Positions 1 through 11,700 of a stretch of DNA of 64,000 nt are shown one piece after another. Made by a program: the position numbers and the translations under genes. The notes under the pieces are model-generated. The model made no database searches, was not told the DNA's origin, and saw nothing but the letters and a program-made list of their open reading frames with translations. Source of the DNA: Symbiodinium natans (lineage: Eukaryota > Sar > Dinophyceae > Suessiales > Symbiodiniaceae); contig CAJNDS010002381.1 in NCBI GenBank assembly GCA_905221605.1, positions 140,548 to 204,547 of the forward strand, read 5' to 3'. Positions within the stretch are counted from its first letter, which is position 1. Each line of letters starts with the position of its first letter.

Positions 1-797
1 ATCCAAACTTTGCCGTTGTGCTGCTCGCAAGGCTAAATGCCCTGGATTAGCCGAAGGATTTGAGCCATGGGGGCCCTTCTAAGGGAGCATAGGGCACCGG
101 GATTCGGTGGAATTTGGAATCTGCCCACTTTGACGCTTAGAACAAAGCAAAAAAGGCCCGACTCAACAGGACGTATAGAACAACGCAAAACGCAAGTTTT
201 AAAACTTCCTCCTCCGCCGGTCTTTGGGTCGGTCGCCCGCTTCTCCCACCCTCCGCCGGTCCTTGGGTCGGTCGCCCTGTTTTTGCAGGATCCGCGTTGG
301 TTCTCGGGGTGCCGGTTGCCCCGGGGGGTCCTTGGGTCCCCCTCCCGTGGGCCTTTATGCAAGCACATGGGGACAGATTCTAAATTCATCTAGGTTTTTC
401 TAGTTGGGGGGGCTGCCCTGCTTGGTCCCTTCCTGGGACCCTGCAGGGGCCCCACAAAACTGATACGGAGTTACAGGTAAACTTAACAAATTTGTATTTT
501 TCTTTCCTCGCTCACTTGCCCGCAGCCGCCTCAAGGGTCAGGAATCCTATCAGAGTGCCCAGCCTAGGTATGCACAGTAGGACACTCTGAGGCTGTACAG
601 TCTGTACATGAACGAAGCCATGCCGCCAAACACCCACACCACCCGAACCCCACATCACCCCAACCACCCACATGACCCGAACCACCAAGACCGCCCCAAG
701 CCACCCGCCCCCTGAGCCACCCACGCTGACGAGCCGCCATCCGCACCGCCCGCCACCAGTGTGAAGGCCCCCCCCTCTCCCAAAAGGCTGCGAACTA

Positions 798-817
798 GCC
801 CTAAACCCTAAACCCTC
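798..817 (-). repeat. Telomere-like fragment (TTTAGGG on minus strand)
   Basis: Two to three tandem CCCTAAA units are read on the plus strand. TTTAGGG is the plant-type telomere repeat that also occurs in dinoflagellates. At this size it is an interstitial fragment, not a chromosome end, because sequence continues on both sides. Confidence 0.7.
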
Positions 818-1828
818 ATAGCGTCATCCCTGCAAAGGGCGCCCAAATCCTCCAACTACCCCAAGCTGCCCAAGCCGAAGCCACCCAAGAAACTCCCTAA
901 GCCCTGAGGCACCCTAAAATGGCGGGGGGTGGGGTCGGCGGCACTGGCGGTAGCCATTAAATATATTATTATCTATTCATTAAAAAAATCATAAACTCTT
1001 TTACCCAGCGAAGGAGACCCCTCGCAGAGGTGGTATGTAAGCATCCGCCGACCCCTGCGGGGGAGGCGTAAGTGAAAAACCGTGTTCGCCAATGCCGAAG
1101 CTTGCGGAGTATTCGAAAGCCCACAAAAAATCAAAGCGCACACCCAACCCCCATAGTCCACACCTTCCCCGCCCATCGCTTACCTGGAGCCCCTGCACCG
1201 CCGGTGGTGCAGGGCGGAGCGTTAGCCCATAAAATTCGCGTGGGTTTTTCTCGGGAGGCCTCCGAAAGGGCATCAAGGGACCAGGCCGAGGCCATGTTTT
1301 CTAAAGGTTGGGGGGGTACCGGAAGCCCAAACCCGGGAAGCATCATGAGCATCAGCGGCTTCGGCTCAAAGTGGTCAAAAACCCAGAAAACGCTGTAAGT
1401 ACCGTGCTTTTTGATGTTTTTTGTATGAGGTTTTCCGCGTGCGCCTCCAACCCCCACCCACAGTGCCCTTGGCCCGCCCCCAAAGTGTGAGCATCACCCA
1501 AGCCCGCGTGGGGGGGGCGTGGGGGTCTGCTGATGCTGCTGATGGCATCATCGACACATCGCTTCTCTCGTGCCTCTCGCGGCCTTCGGGCCTGCTGTCC
1601 AAAGACCCAGATGCTTTCTGCGTGGGGGTTCCGGGAGCCTTGTTTTGCTTTCGAGAAAGGGGTTGGAAGGCCAAAAAGCGGGATTGACGAAGGCCGAGGG
1701 TTCGACGAAGGCCGGGGAATTCGACGAAGGTTGGGGGGGGTTCGACGGCCTTTGCCGGAGTGCCCCCAAGGACCACCTACGCCATCCTTATCGGCTTGGC
1801 TCTGATAGCTGGAGCCGGGAGACTGGAG

Positions 1829-1905
1829 GGAGGGAGAGGAAGAGAGAGAGAGAGAGAGAGAGCGAAAGCTGGAGAGAGAGAGAGAGCGAGCGCAGAGGGA
1901 GAGAC
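1829..1905. repeat. AG-rich microsatellite tract
   Basis: Interrupted (AG)n/(GA)n runs make a polypurine stretch. Similar AG/TC tracts occur near 36,650, 37,540, 46,165 and 55,235, so this is a dispersed simple-repeat class in this genome. Confidence 0.8.
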
Positions 1906-2330
1906 AGACACAGAAATGGAACGACATTTGGACGATTACATACTGCTCACTAGCCCTACGAAACTTGAAAGAACTCAAACACTGGCAATCAGCAGCTTCA
2001 ATCTGGGAGGAGCAGCCTGATATAGTCGTCAGAGACGCGTTTCCGCATCGCGACGGTCACGCACTGCCATAGCACAGATGACAGAAGAATGGCACGAAAG
2101 AGCAGCCTTCTCCGAGCTCTAGGACCCTAGAATCCATTCGTGCCAGACCTGCTAGCTAATCATCTAGTCTCGTCGGCCTTCGTCATCTTGGCCCTGCATG
2201 CTACAAAACATTCGAATGCAAAACTTCTTCAACATGCCGCGCTGACCGCTGGCATGCCCCCGACACGGACTTCGGGGAAGCCAAAGGTTGCATCTGATTC
2301 TGCTAAAGACACCTGCAAACAGCACGGAGG

Positions 2331-2404
2331 AACATGCTTTGCAACATGCTCTGCAACATGCTCTGCAACATGCTTTGCAACATGCTTTGCAACATGCTTT
2401 GCAA
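2331..2404. repeat. 12-bp tandem repeat (AACATGCTTTGC)
   Basis: Six near-identical copies of a 12-bp unit alternate between CTTTGC and CTCTGC. Because 12 is a multiple of three, all frames stay open and give Cys-rich peptides; these are repeat artefacts, not genes. Confidence 0.9.
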
Positions 2405-2590
2405 GTCACATGCTCCCGCCCTGACATGACTCTATGCAGAAAGTCTTGGGACCACGCATCTGACAGGGCAGCGAAAGCAACTGGCAGGCTGCGAACCTTG
2501 AGCAGACAAGTGGAGGGCTGCTCCATTCAACAACACATTCACAGACAAGCATAAGCTTACACCAATTCCGACACACCTGAGATTGCGACA

Positions 2591-3500
2591 TCACCTTTTG
2601 CCACATTGACAATGTATGTAGGTCTCGAGTCTATGACCTGCGCAGCCGAGCACAAGATGCAGGTTGGAATATTTGACACTAACTGAAGTGATCTGTAACG
2701 ATATTGATGCGTTCGGATGCCTCGCAGATCTCTGCAAAGATCTCTTGCCCCTGCACGTAGAAGTCCTGACAACACTCAGAAGTGGGCCGTGACAGACTGG
2801 TTGTTGTAGCATGATGTTACATGACAAGTTGCCGAAGTGTTCAGCAGGACTGTCCTTGTCCCAGACCAGCTGACCCAGGAAGCGGAAGATGATCATCCCG
2901 CTGGAGACCTGGGGCATCGCTGTGTGCATTTTTCATTTCTGAGTCATGTGTGCAAATTCTTGCATCATGCCAGACTGCTCTCTGACTCAAGCCTTACATG
3001 CTGCACCCCCAACAATTTTCAGCTTTGCAGATTTCCTCATTGCAGCCTGTGCTACTGTACACACTAGAGCACGATGTGCAATGTTTGCAGGCCACCAGAA
3101 GCTTCTGGGCTTTAAGAGATGTAAGGGCCATTGTCAGTCGGTCTGCCGACCCATGTGCTTCATGTGTTTGATGTGTTTCTTCTAGTAGCACCAAAAGCGC
3201 ATCGAGCTGGCCAGCACGACTGCGATTCAGATGTTCTGCGCCATGTTGGCCACAGAGCTGCAAAGCGCCGCGCTCAAGCTGCAGCTTTGCCTGCCTTCTG
3301 TTTGGCTAGATTGTGCAGATCAGCCAACATGTCGGCCTCAAGCAAGTGCCAACATTCATGGTCCCTTCAACCTTGCAACTGCCTTTGTGAAAAGAACAGA
3401 AGCCACATGCCTCCCAGTCATCGAAGCTGGCTCCAGGACGGAAACCGTCCACCTGTCGGTCAACCTTCTGCTTCTTCCCTGGAGATGGTGCACAAAACGC
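2591..3500 (-). CDS. Coding-like exons, unidentified protein
   Basis: Several minus-strand segments have the charged, non-repetitive composition of real exons. They include a piece containing IIFRFLGQLVWDKDSPAEHF (about 2,860-2,915), one with LLVLLEETHQTHEAHG (about 3,140-3,220) and one with FDDWEACGFCSFHKGSCK (about 3,370-3,440). The last has a CxxC...C spacing that could bind zinc. They lie downstream of the J-domain gene on the same strand and could be its 3' exons or a separate gene. No family is recognised and exon boundaries are not fixed. Confidence 0.25.
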
Positions 3501-4475
3501 AGAGACTCACAAACTGGAAGGACAGTTGCGCCACATTGCGCCTCTCATGTCCTTTGCTGCCTTTGGAGTCTTTGTAGTCTTTGGAGTCTTGTCAGCAGAG
3601 GGAGAGGCCTGGCTGCGCTTTTCTTTCATCGACCGCAGGAGGTTTCCTTTTCCTATTCCTGTTTCGAAACAAAGACTTCGCCTCGGCCTCGACCGTGAGG
3701 CGTCCGAGGTTCCCTATGGGATTTCATGATTCCCGTCCCTGAAATCCGCCAGGGAATTGTGATGTTGTGTAGTTGTGTGCTGCTCCGCCCTTTTTGAGAA
3801 ACTCTCGGGTTTTCCATTGGAGAAACGAGACATTCACATGCAATCGGGCACCTCGGCTTGACCCGCGCCCGCCCCACTTCCCGAGTCGACTATGGGCTTC
3901 TAAAACACCAGCTGTGCACCTTCTCCAACAATCCATGCCTGTGTGGATCGACCATGATCGACCCCCCATCCCCTTTTTTTCTACCTGGACAAGGGGGAAC
4001 GATGCGCAGCAGTGGACACGTGCCAGGCCACAAGACCCAGGATCAAAGGGCCTGCCCGAGTCCGCTCAGGAAACACCACGGCCCAGCAAACAACCGTATG
4101 CAGATCAGCATACCAGAGAGGGGCAACATCAACCTTACACCCTCAGGCTTTGAGGCACCACCTTCAAAGCTGGGCAGGGCCGAGGCGGGCGGCGCATGCC
4201 GACGGGCAGCGTTCAAACTATCGGATAGTTACACCTGGAATCGCCTGTGCCGAGATGCGTGTGTCCTGCAGCGTGGCCTGAACCTTCACCGCAATATTAT
4301 ACAATATTCATCGCGCACAGTCATACTAGTCATTGGTAGTAGTAATCGCAATCGACCTCTTCGTGCCCCGATTTTCATTTACAAGACAGACGTGATATGC
4401 TTTTGGAGACCTCAGAAAAATTCAGAAACTCTTCCAGCACAGTTTCAGTGGAGCAACACAGGGCACCTCGGGGTC

Positions 4476-6369
4476 CTCATTCTGCTTCTTTGCCAGCTCA
4501 GCCTCTTTCGCACGGATGCGCGACGCCATGTCCTGCTTGCAGGATGTGCACCGGAGCTGCCCAAAGCTCTGCAAATCACAGACTACCAGTCTCTCCTGCT
4601 GCAGAAATTTCTTTCTGGCCTGCATTTGGCAGCTGTGGCTTGGCTTCTTGACTGCCGAATGTGCAGTGGAAAAGGCTGAAGCTTACCACTTTTCACAAGA
4701 GCCTATTTGCTGGCAGACAAGAAAAGAGCTACAGTGTGTGGACCTCATTGTGGACACGTGTTGCTTGTGACTCGCTTGTGCGAGACGGGGACAGGATCTA
4801 CCTCGGCATCCTGCGTGGCTCTCTTCGCAGCCATGGTCTTTGCATTGGCAGCATTCTCTCGGCCTGGCGAGGGGCATTCTGCGGCATTCTGCACACGTCA
4901 CAGGCTCATTGCGTGGCGATGGCGGTTGATGATTTATGGCTTCTCGTACCGTCTGCACATTACTTGCACCTTTTATGTACAAGTAGCCCATAGCATTCTT
5001 CGAGACACTCTTGTTGCCTTTTTTCGGCTGTGGAGCTATGCCTACCACACGAAGCATGGAAATGCATGGAACATGCGATTATATGCCATTCGGCAACCTC
5101 TGATGGACGAGTTTGACAATGCTGGCCTCACGGACCTGCAGAATGCAGAGCAAGAAATGGCATGTTCGTGCCTTCCAAGTCTTCTCGGAGCTTACGACGC
5201 TTTGCATCTTCCTGTGCATGACGCGCCTGGCACAGCACATACAGCACGGGCATGCCCGATTTTTCAGTGCGATCTGTTTTCTAGGCGGCTTCTCCTATTT
5301 AGACGAAGCACCTCCAAATCCCGAGCAGCTTTGCGCTTCCTGTCGGGCAATGCTGCCGTGCGCTGCTAAGTGCTCTGAGCTTTTGCGAATTATGCGAATT
5401 GCGGGTTTGCAAGTGAACTGCAAGTCAGTTGACTCCTGTCAAGCTCCGATCGGCGGATGGGATCCAACCTTTCCACGGAAACGGTCTCTCAACGGATTCA
5501 AGCGTAGTGCAATGTAGTGCAGTAAGGTCTGCATACTTGCACAATGCTGCAGCCAAGGAACAGCAGGTCCTGGAAGGCTTGCCAACCCTGAACCCTACAC
5601 CCTAAAGGCCCTAAACCCTAAACCCAAAGAGAGTCACGATGAGTCACGGGTCAAGCGTCCTTTGCCCGTGTCAGCCGATCAAACTTCTCTGCAGCCTCCA
5701 GCAGCGACGCGGCAGCACGAAGCCAAACGCTGCATGCCGATATGCTCTTAAGTTCTTAAGAACCTCTTACGCCCACTTCTGCGAAGTTGTACTATCCTGG
5801 ACATATCTCGACTATTCTCGACTCCATCTGCCAGACTTTAACTCTGAGCCTCAGGATCATCTGGATGCCCTCGGATGCGACATGCAGTTGGATGCAGTTG
5901 GCGACAGGACTTGGCTACGTGTTACAACTCAGGACCAGCTTTCTGCCGAGCCACTGTCTGGATGGCACTTCAAAGAGATCTTGCGATAGGCAGTCTGCAA
6001 GCGAAAATGTGAGAATGCTTGAAATGCAGCCGACACATCCAAAGTGGGCGATTCCTTTTGGTGAGGCTTGCGACCTTGCCCGCGTTCTAGCTTAATCCGA
6101 AAGTGACAGCCACCACGCCTTGTAATATCATGATATATCATGCAGCTTCATTTGTGCACAGTGATGAACTGACACAAAACATGTTGGCCCGCCTTGATTT
6201 CTTTCTCCCCAGCATCATCTTCCACTTGAAGCAACTCGTAGGGGTTTTCCAAGTCGTCGTCCTATTTCGGGCCAGAATTTGCGAGAGAGCTGAGTGGAGA
6301 ACGGTCATAATATCCTTTCAGTGTAGTTGTGTCCTTGCTTTTGCCCACTGCAGCACCACCATCGCCCAT
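4476..6369 (-). CDS. J-domain co-chaperone, DNAJC17/Cwc23-like (multi-exon)
   Basis: Exons read 6369-6334 (start MGDGGAAVGKSK), 6261-6193, 5994-5955, 5869-5843, 5688-5657, 5362-5312, 5226-5172, and probably 4532-4476. Splice phases agree across the first seven. Together they give a J domain: helix I and II (NPYELLQV, EKEIKTAYRKISLKCHPD) with the HPD motif that stimulates Hsp70 ATPase, then HPDDPEAQ and KKFDRLTRAKD (helix III), then a basic coiled region (RKRKAARDLE, DAKRRKLREDLE). A J domain at the N-terminus followed by this RRKLREDLE-type coil is the layout of DNAJC17/Cwc23, a spliceosome-linked J protein. The RNA-binding C-terminus was not found, so the subfamily is an inference. Donors are GA, GC, GT, GT, GC, GT and GC. 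The J domain itself is secure. Confidence 0.82.
5585..5626 (-). repeat. Telomere-like repeat inside J-gene intron
   Basis: About six CCCTAAA-like units, some degenerate, lie in the intron between exons 5657-5688 and 5312-5362 of the J-domain gene. The transcript therefore carries TTTAGGG in its sense strand here. Confidence 0.85.
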
Positions 6370-6829
6370 GGCTAGCACCCTCGCCCGACACAATGGCGTG
6401 CACTGCAGGGAAGAATAGGAGAATCGTCATTATCTTAGTCATCCAGGCGCTTTCTCGCCGCTTTGCTTGAGGCCAGTTAATGTCATGCAGTGGTGCAGTG
6501 CAGGTGTTAGAGCTGAAAAGTAGCCATGCTTGTAGCGACTGCTATATTCTTGCTGGCGGAATGCGCCCTGCCAAGACTGAAACTACGACTACTGCGAAGC
6601 CATTGTGAGGCTTATGTCAGCCAGCAACCGTCGGATTGAGCCGAGTTGGAAAAAGCGTAGCGCTTTTTGCGAGGGCGTTTGTCATGCAGACTTGATACTG
6701 CGGCAGATGAACGCGTGATGAGCGACAATATATCGCTGACGCCATGTCCTTGCACGATGCAGCCGAAGACCCGGCCGCTAGAAGCTCCAAGACTCCCTCA
6801 TAGAATCGTTTGTCTGCATGCGCAGGCAC

Positions 6830-7421
6830 CTGTGTCCAAACCAAACGGACAAACATGCCGATCTGTTCGCTGATGTTCGCTGCCTCGATGGTTGTGACGG
6901 GCATAGCAGGCTCGGTCAGAGTCATCACTGGCACCTAGGTTGTTGATGGCAGAATTTGGAGGGGGGGGGGGTCTCCCCTCCTTCTCCCTCCCCCGGCATT
7001 CCCTAATCTGCAGGATTTTGCCAGGTTTACGCATTCCAGGCTCCAGGGTTTCCTCATACCGACATTCCCTGGCTTGAAGCATCAAAAGAGACGTACGACG
7101 CTGACATTTCAACAAACGTTCACATCTACTATCATGCCGTCGCGGATTTCTGGGATACCGGTGCTCAGAAATGAAAAGCTGCGCGCTGCTCGCTCCTCTT
7201 CTTCCGTGTCTCTTATGTCTCTTCAACCGGGGGCAGGGCCTCTCCTGGCGACAGTCCATGTCGCCGATCTTTGAAAGGATCCTTGCGACGCCCACAAAGT
7301 TGCGTATTGTGACATCAAAAATTTGCTTACCTGCAACTGAAGTACGAGTTGTGCCGTTGGCTTGGTGTCCACCAAGAATCGCGCAGGCTTCTACCCTACC
7401 ACCATCACCATTCGCAGCCAT
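6830..7421 (-). CDS. Unidentified gene, two candidate exons
   Basis: A first exon at 7421-7331 begins MAANGDGGRVEAC and ends at a strong GTAAGC donor. A second coding-like exon at 6883-6830 reads NISEQIGMFVRLVWTQ and is bounded by GAG|G and CAG|GTGCC. The frame may continue past that donor with ADKRFYEGVLELLAA. No family is recognised. The start sits about 1 kb upstream of the J-domain gene start and on the same strand. Poly-G (6,961-6,971) lies between the J gene and the start. Confidence 0.35.
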
Positions 7422-8798
7422 CTAGAGCAGTGCCACTGCATGACACACGTCACACGCCCGCTCCCGCGGGCTCCCTTTTGAGCGTGGTAGTTGCAGTAGG
7501 GTCCTCGACCTCGCCTTCATCAAGGATAAGCTGCGCAGGCTGGCCAGGCACAACCCTTAGTGAATTCGCATTCGGAACACGGTGCTGGTGTTGCATCGCG
7601 ATGACATGCTGTCTAAACACTGTCTAAACAACACTGAATGTGACAGGTCGGAGTTGCGCTGGGTTTTTCGGGATCGAAGTAGCGGAACGTCCCACGAGAG
7701 AGCTCTGCTGCTGAGAGCACACTCTGCTCATGGCCTGCACATCCCTTTTGCCTTTTGTTTGGTTAAAGAAGTCCTTGTCTCCGGGAGTCTCCCCCAACCG
7801 AGCCGGAACCCACTCTTTAGGTTTTCCGCATGCTGCAGAGACTGTTTCTTTGCAGCTGAGGCCTGAGATTCGTGCCACGACGTTCAGAGAATTGACAGGT
7901 GAGCTCTGGAACTGCGCACGCCCATTATCAGGAACAAACTGGGGCGTCATAGAATGCATCGCTGGGAGCAGCGTTTCCATTGCGCACCCCCCCCCCCCCC
8001 CCCGTTCTCTTCCTAAAGAAACGTGGCGCGAGGCGGCCGAGATCCAGCTCGACCGCAGGTGGCTGCATGGCAAGTGCTGTGGGTCCCGTCGGCGGACCGC
8101 TGTGTGCATGTCGACTGTGTAGGGTCTCAGGGCTTCAGGGTCTAATGACTGTCAGAGCTAGGGTTCGGGGTTTCGGGTTGCGCGGTAAGCCCAGGTCCGT
8201 CGCAGCCTAAAACCCGATGCTTGTTCAGGCGGGCGAAGTTAAGACAACGAAACTTAGATTTTACTTCCGCGCCGAAGGCCAAACTGCGCGCAAGGCTTTT
8301 CATTGTCCAGGGTCAAGCCTCAAGGCTTGAATACACTGGTGATCACTGGCGTGGGCTTTAAGACTTTAAGATGCTGTAAGGCTGACAGTTACCGTTGGTA
8401 ACCAAACCAAGTATCCCTCAATCTGAACCCTATCGAATTTCACAATTCGTCCATCCCCTGATATCCCCCACCCTACACTTTCATGGCGTCCCCATGCCCT
8501 TGTTTCCTCAAGATAAGGGGGGATGAATACTACAGGTATCTACAGATATCTACAGATGCATGCCGAAGCCGATAAGGCTAAGGAAGCTCGTGACCTCGCT
8601 GTCCAAGGCCCGCTCACTGCCATGGCCTTTGCCGTGTGCTCTCGTCCGAGCCAAACGCTATGGGATACATTGCGATCAGGAGAGAAGGGATAAGATCAGA
8701 AGAGCAGGCGAGGCCACACAGAGAAACCAACTCATGCAGAGCCACTCTGCAGTCGTCTCGGACTATTTTCGAACGAGCAAAGCCGCCGCGAAGCCATG
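7422..8798. other. Intergenic region between Pelota stop and next gene
   Basis: No exon could be supported in this 1.4 kb. It holds a 17-nt poly-C run (7,987-8,003), a degenerate telomere-like block (about 8,121-8,180, AGGGTT-rich on the plus strand), and GATATC/TACAGATATC repeats near 8,530. The plus frame at 7,730-8,120 is interrupted in meaning by the poly-C run and shows no family. Confidence 0.4.
7987..8003. repeat. Poly-C run
   Basis: Seventeen consecutive C residues. Comparable runs occur at 12,178-12,188 (C), 27,066-27,080 (G) and 45,936-45,955 (C). Length is likely unstable and prone to sequencing error. Confidence 0.9.
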
Positions 8799-11700
8799 TT
8801 ACATGAAGTCTTCGGCGTCGTCGTCCTGAAGGCGAGCGAGTAGTTGAACATGTTGAACTAGATTTGGTGGTAATGGAAGAAAGGCAGCAGGCTTTGCCAG
8901 CTGTGGCGTCCGCAATGATTCAAAAGGCTTGGAATATCTTGGAATTCCCTACCGCATGTCGGACCTGTGCTAGACTCGCATACTCGCACATTCGCCATGT
9001 ATTTGCAAACTCAAACTTCGATTTCCAGATACTTCGACGATCTTCGAATCCATTTCGCGCCTGCGGCATCTTTTCCTTCTCCTCCTCAGGGCCGCCAGCG
9101 TCGCTGAGTCCGGCGTCACTGGGCAGTGACTCTGCAACTCTGACATGGCTCGAGCTTGCACTTCATGTTGACACGCCCTCGACGCATGGTCGAGAAAAAA
9201 GGACACACGACTCAATGCCGAATCGTGTCAACTTCCATGCCGGTGCCTGCCTGTCGATGTCGCCAATTTCCGGCAGCGGAAAGCGTAGGACGCCCGCGAT
9301 GCCGCTGAGCTGCTGAGCAGCAGGGTGCCAGTATATGCCCGTGTGCTCGTCAAGCAAAGCCATGCGACATGCCGCAACATGCCACAACATTCGTGGGCTC
9401 AAGTTGTGGTTGGAGTTCCTTACCGTTCCAGGCTTCTTTGAAGGCCGGGCTGGGGGCTAAATGCTCGAAGGCACCCACGGCCACGGGATATCAGCCCAAG
9501 GTTGTGAGCCAGGTGCTGCTGCAGTTGCGGGTGTTGATGGTGTGGCTTTGGTGGCGTTGGTACTGCCTCCGGCGCGCGTTTCGGGAGTCAGAGATCAGAT
9601 GTCTCCCTTCTTCTATGTTGGGCAAACAGCACCGGTAACCTCGCCGATCGCCACCTACTATGTGCTTCTGGTGAGGTCGACAGCACAGTTTTGCAGAAAC
9701 CACTCGAGGCCTTTTGCAGCTTTTGCACTATGCTACCACTCAGACTTTTGCCATCAACGATCATCAGCTTCAACTCCGCGCTCTAGTGTCTCTTGCTTTA
9801 TCTTACAGCTGTCCTCTTTATGATGTCGTGCTGCTCGTGTGGTTCTTATTTTTTTGTTTTGTGTTCTCTGGCCTGAAGCTGCTCGCCACTGACGTGCTGC
9901 GACGAGAAGATTTGGCAGCTGGCGCCCTTCCCAGACAACATTGCACTTTAATACACTTGGTTCGCTCAGCCTTTTTCGATCCTACGATGCCTGCCTGATG
10001 CTACCTCAGTGCTGGTGAATGACGGAACGGCCAAGCTGTGGCACGTAACGTGCCCATTAAAGGCGACAGTGCATGGTCTCATGCCCTTCAGGTGAATTCT
10101 GGCCAGGCCAGGGATTCAAGCGTGATTGGCCAAATTACAACATGTGTTTCGACTCGCTAGTTCGTTGCAAACCAGAAAGGCACGCGTTCTTTGCTGCAAA
10201 CCTTCTCATCATTCTCATCCCGCGCAAGAACTTTGCAGCCTGGTCTCTTGCAGTCTCAACCATGTCGACGTACCTAGGAAGGATATGGTGGACGGACAGG
10301 CCGCTCTACCTCTACAAGGATGAATCATGCTGAGGAGACAGAAGAGGCAAGAAGCAGTCTCACACCACACATCACCACACTCTGTGAAGCCAACACCCTG
10401 CTCAATCGCTAGCTGAAGCCATGACCATCTTGTCAGGAAAACCATGGAACGCCCACTCCTCGCGTCTACGCGCACTGTCTTCGCAGCTTCACGTTCGCAT
10501 TGCGGAACAAGGAGTCCACCACCTGCAGCTCCCCAGTGACAAAGAGAGCAAATAGAGGAGGATTGCTGTGAGCACCTTCTATGGATATGTGTTTTTTATT
10601 TCAATTATTCTCTCTCTGCCTCCTTGCATAGAACTGAAGAAAGCCTTGCTATTGCTGTTGCGAAAGAAAGTCCTACGAGGGCACTGGTCGTGAATTGTTT
10701 GCAGGAAGATACAGGCTCGATCTCTGTCCAGTCTCCCCATCTCTGCACAGGCTGTGCCGGCTTCGGATTTGAAACAATGTCTGCTTGTGCCACACAAGAA
10801 GCGACTAAAAGCGCGTTAGGGTAGAATAGACAGTGTCATGTCACTGAGGTACTGACCCGCAATTGAGAGACAGATGGACACTTGCTACCAACCCAGTTCG
10901 TGGCCGAATGTGGGAAGGCCAAAGTTCCTCAACTATTATTAATATTGTGGGGGAAGGGTGTTGCAGTGCTGCACCCTTTTTCCGGGACAGCCGCTGGTTT
11001 AGGCGTTGATGACTTTCTTCGTGTTGAGGGCTTCAATTTCAACTTATTTTTCCGGGGAATAAGGCTGGGATCGAGCATCTTCTAATTTCTTCTAGCAGTT
11101 CTGTCGCTGTTTGCAAACTCAAGGAAAATTCACTGAATAAACTGATTCGGCACTTTTAGCCCTGATCCCCGGAACCACGCCCCAATCCATGCGCATCCTC
11201 GAGACAACGGAAACAAGAACAGCGAGAACGAGGACAAGGGCAGTCATGAACCACGAATGAACGATTTCAATTCCTGTTTATCCCAATTATTCCTAGGACA
11301 TTGGGTGGCATTTGATCACAGCTTCATTCCTTTCGGCGGCAAACCAGTGCAGGCAACAGGCTAAAACCCGGCTTCAACTTCAGCGAGAAGGGCCGGGGCA
11401 TGAAAATGGTTTCGGCCTAGCGAAATCAAAGGCACCTTCGAACAGGCCCGAGGCACCAGTTTCAACGTGAGAGGCACCGCCGAACAGGCCTACAAGCGGT
11501 TTGAACCCTCCGCCGAACAGGCTCAAAATCGGTTGCAACCCTAGTGAAAGGCACCCCCAAGTCGGTTTCAATCCTAGTGAGAGATTCAGTAACCGAGACA
11601 CCATCAATGTCTGCACTGCGCACTTCTCGATGGCTTCATGTACCTTCAGCCGAAGGCTGCACATGGTGTTTATCGACAATTGAGTTCTTGAAAAATGTTA

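Larger units (their letters stand above)
1..2330. other. 5' stretch without a supported gene
   Basis: No open frame here shows a recognisable family, a run of compatible splice sites or coding-like composition on either strand. The stretch is GC-rich with C- and G-runs, a telomere-like fragment near 798, and a purine (AG) tract near 1829-1905. The overlapping frames at 1350-1980 are built from AG/CT repeats and Ser/Arg-rich low complexity, so they are not taken as genes. Confidence 0.5.

Noticed and set aside
2164-2554. Cys-rich repeat protein
   Set aside because: Produced by the 12-bp AACATGCTTTGC tandem repeat; appears in several frames on both strands.
3858-4679. Plus-strand 273-codon frame
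   Set aside because: No family, mixed composition, and it overlaps minus-strand exons of the J-domain gene.
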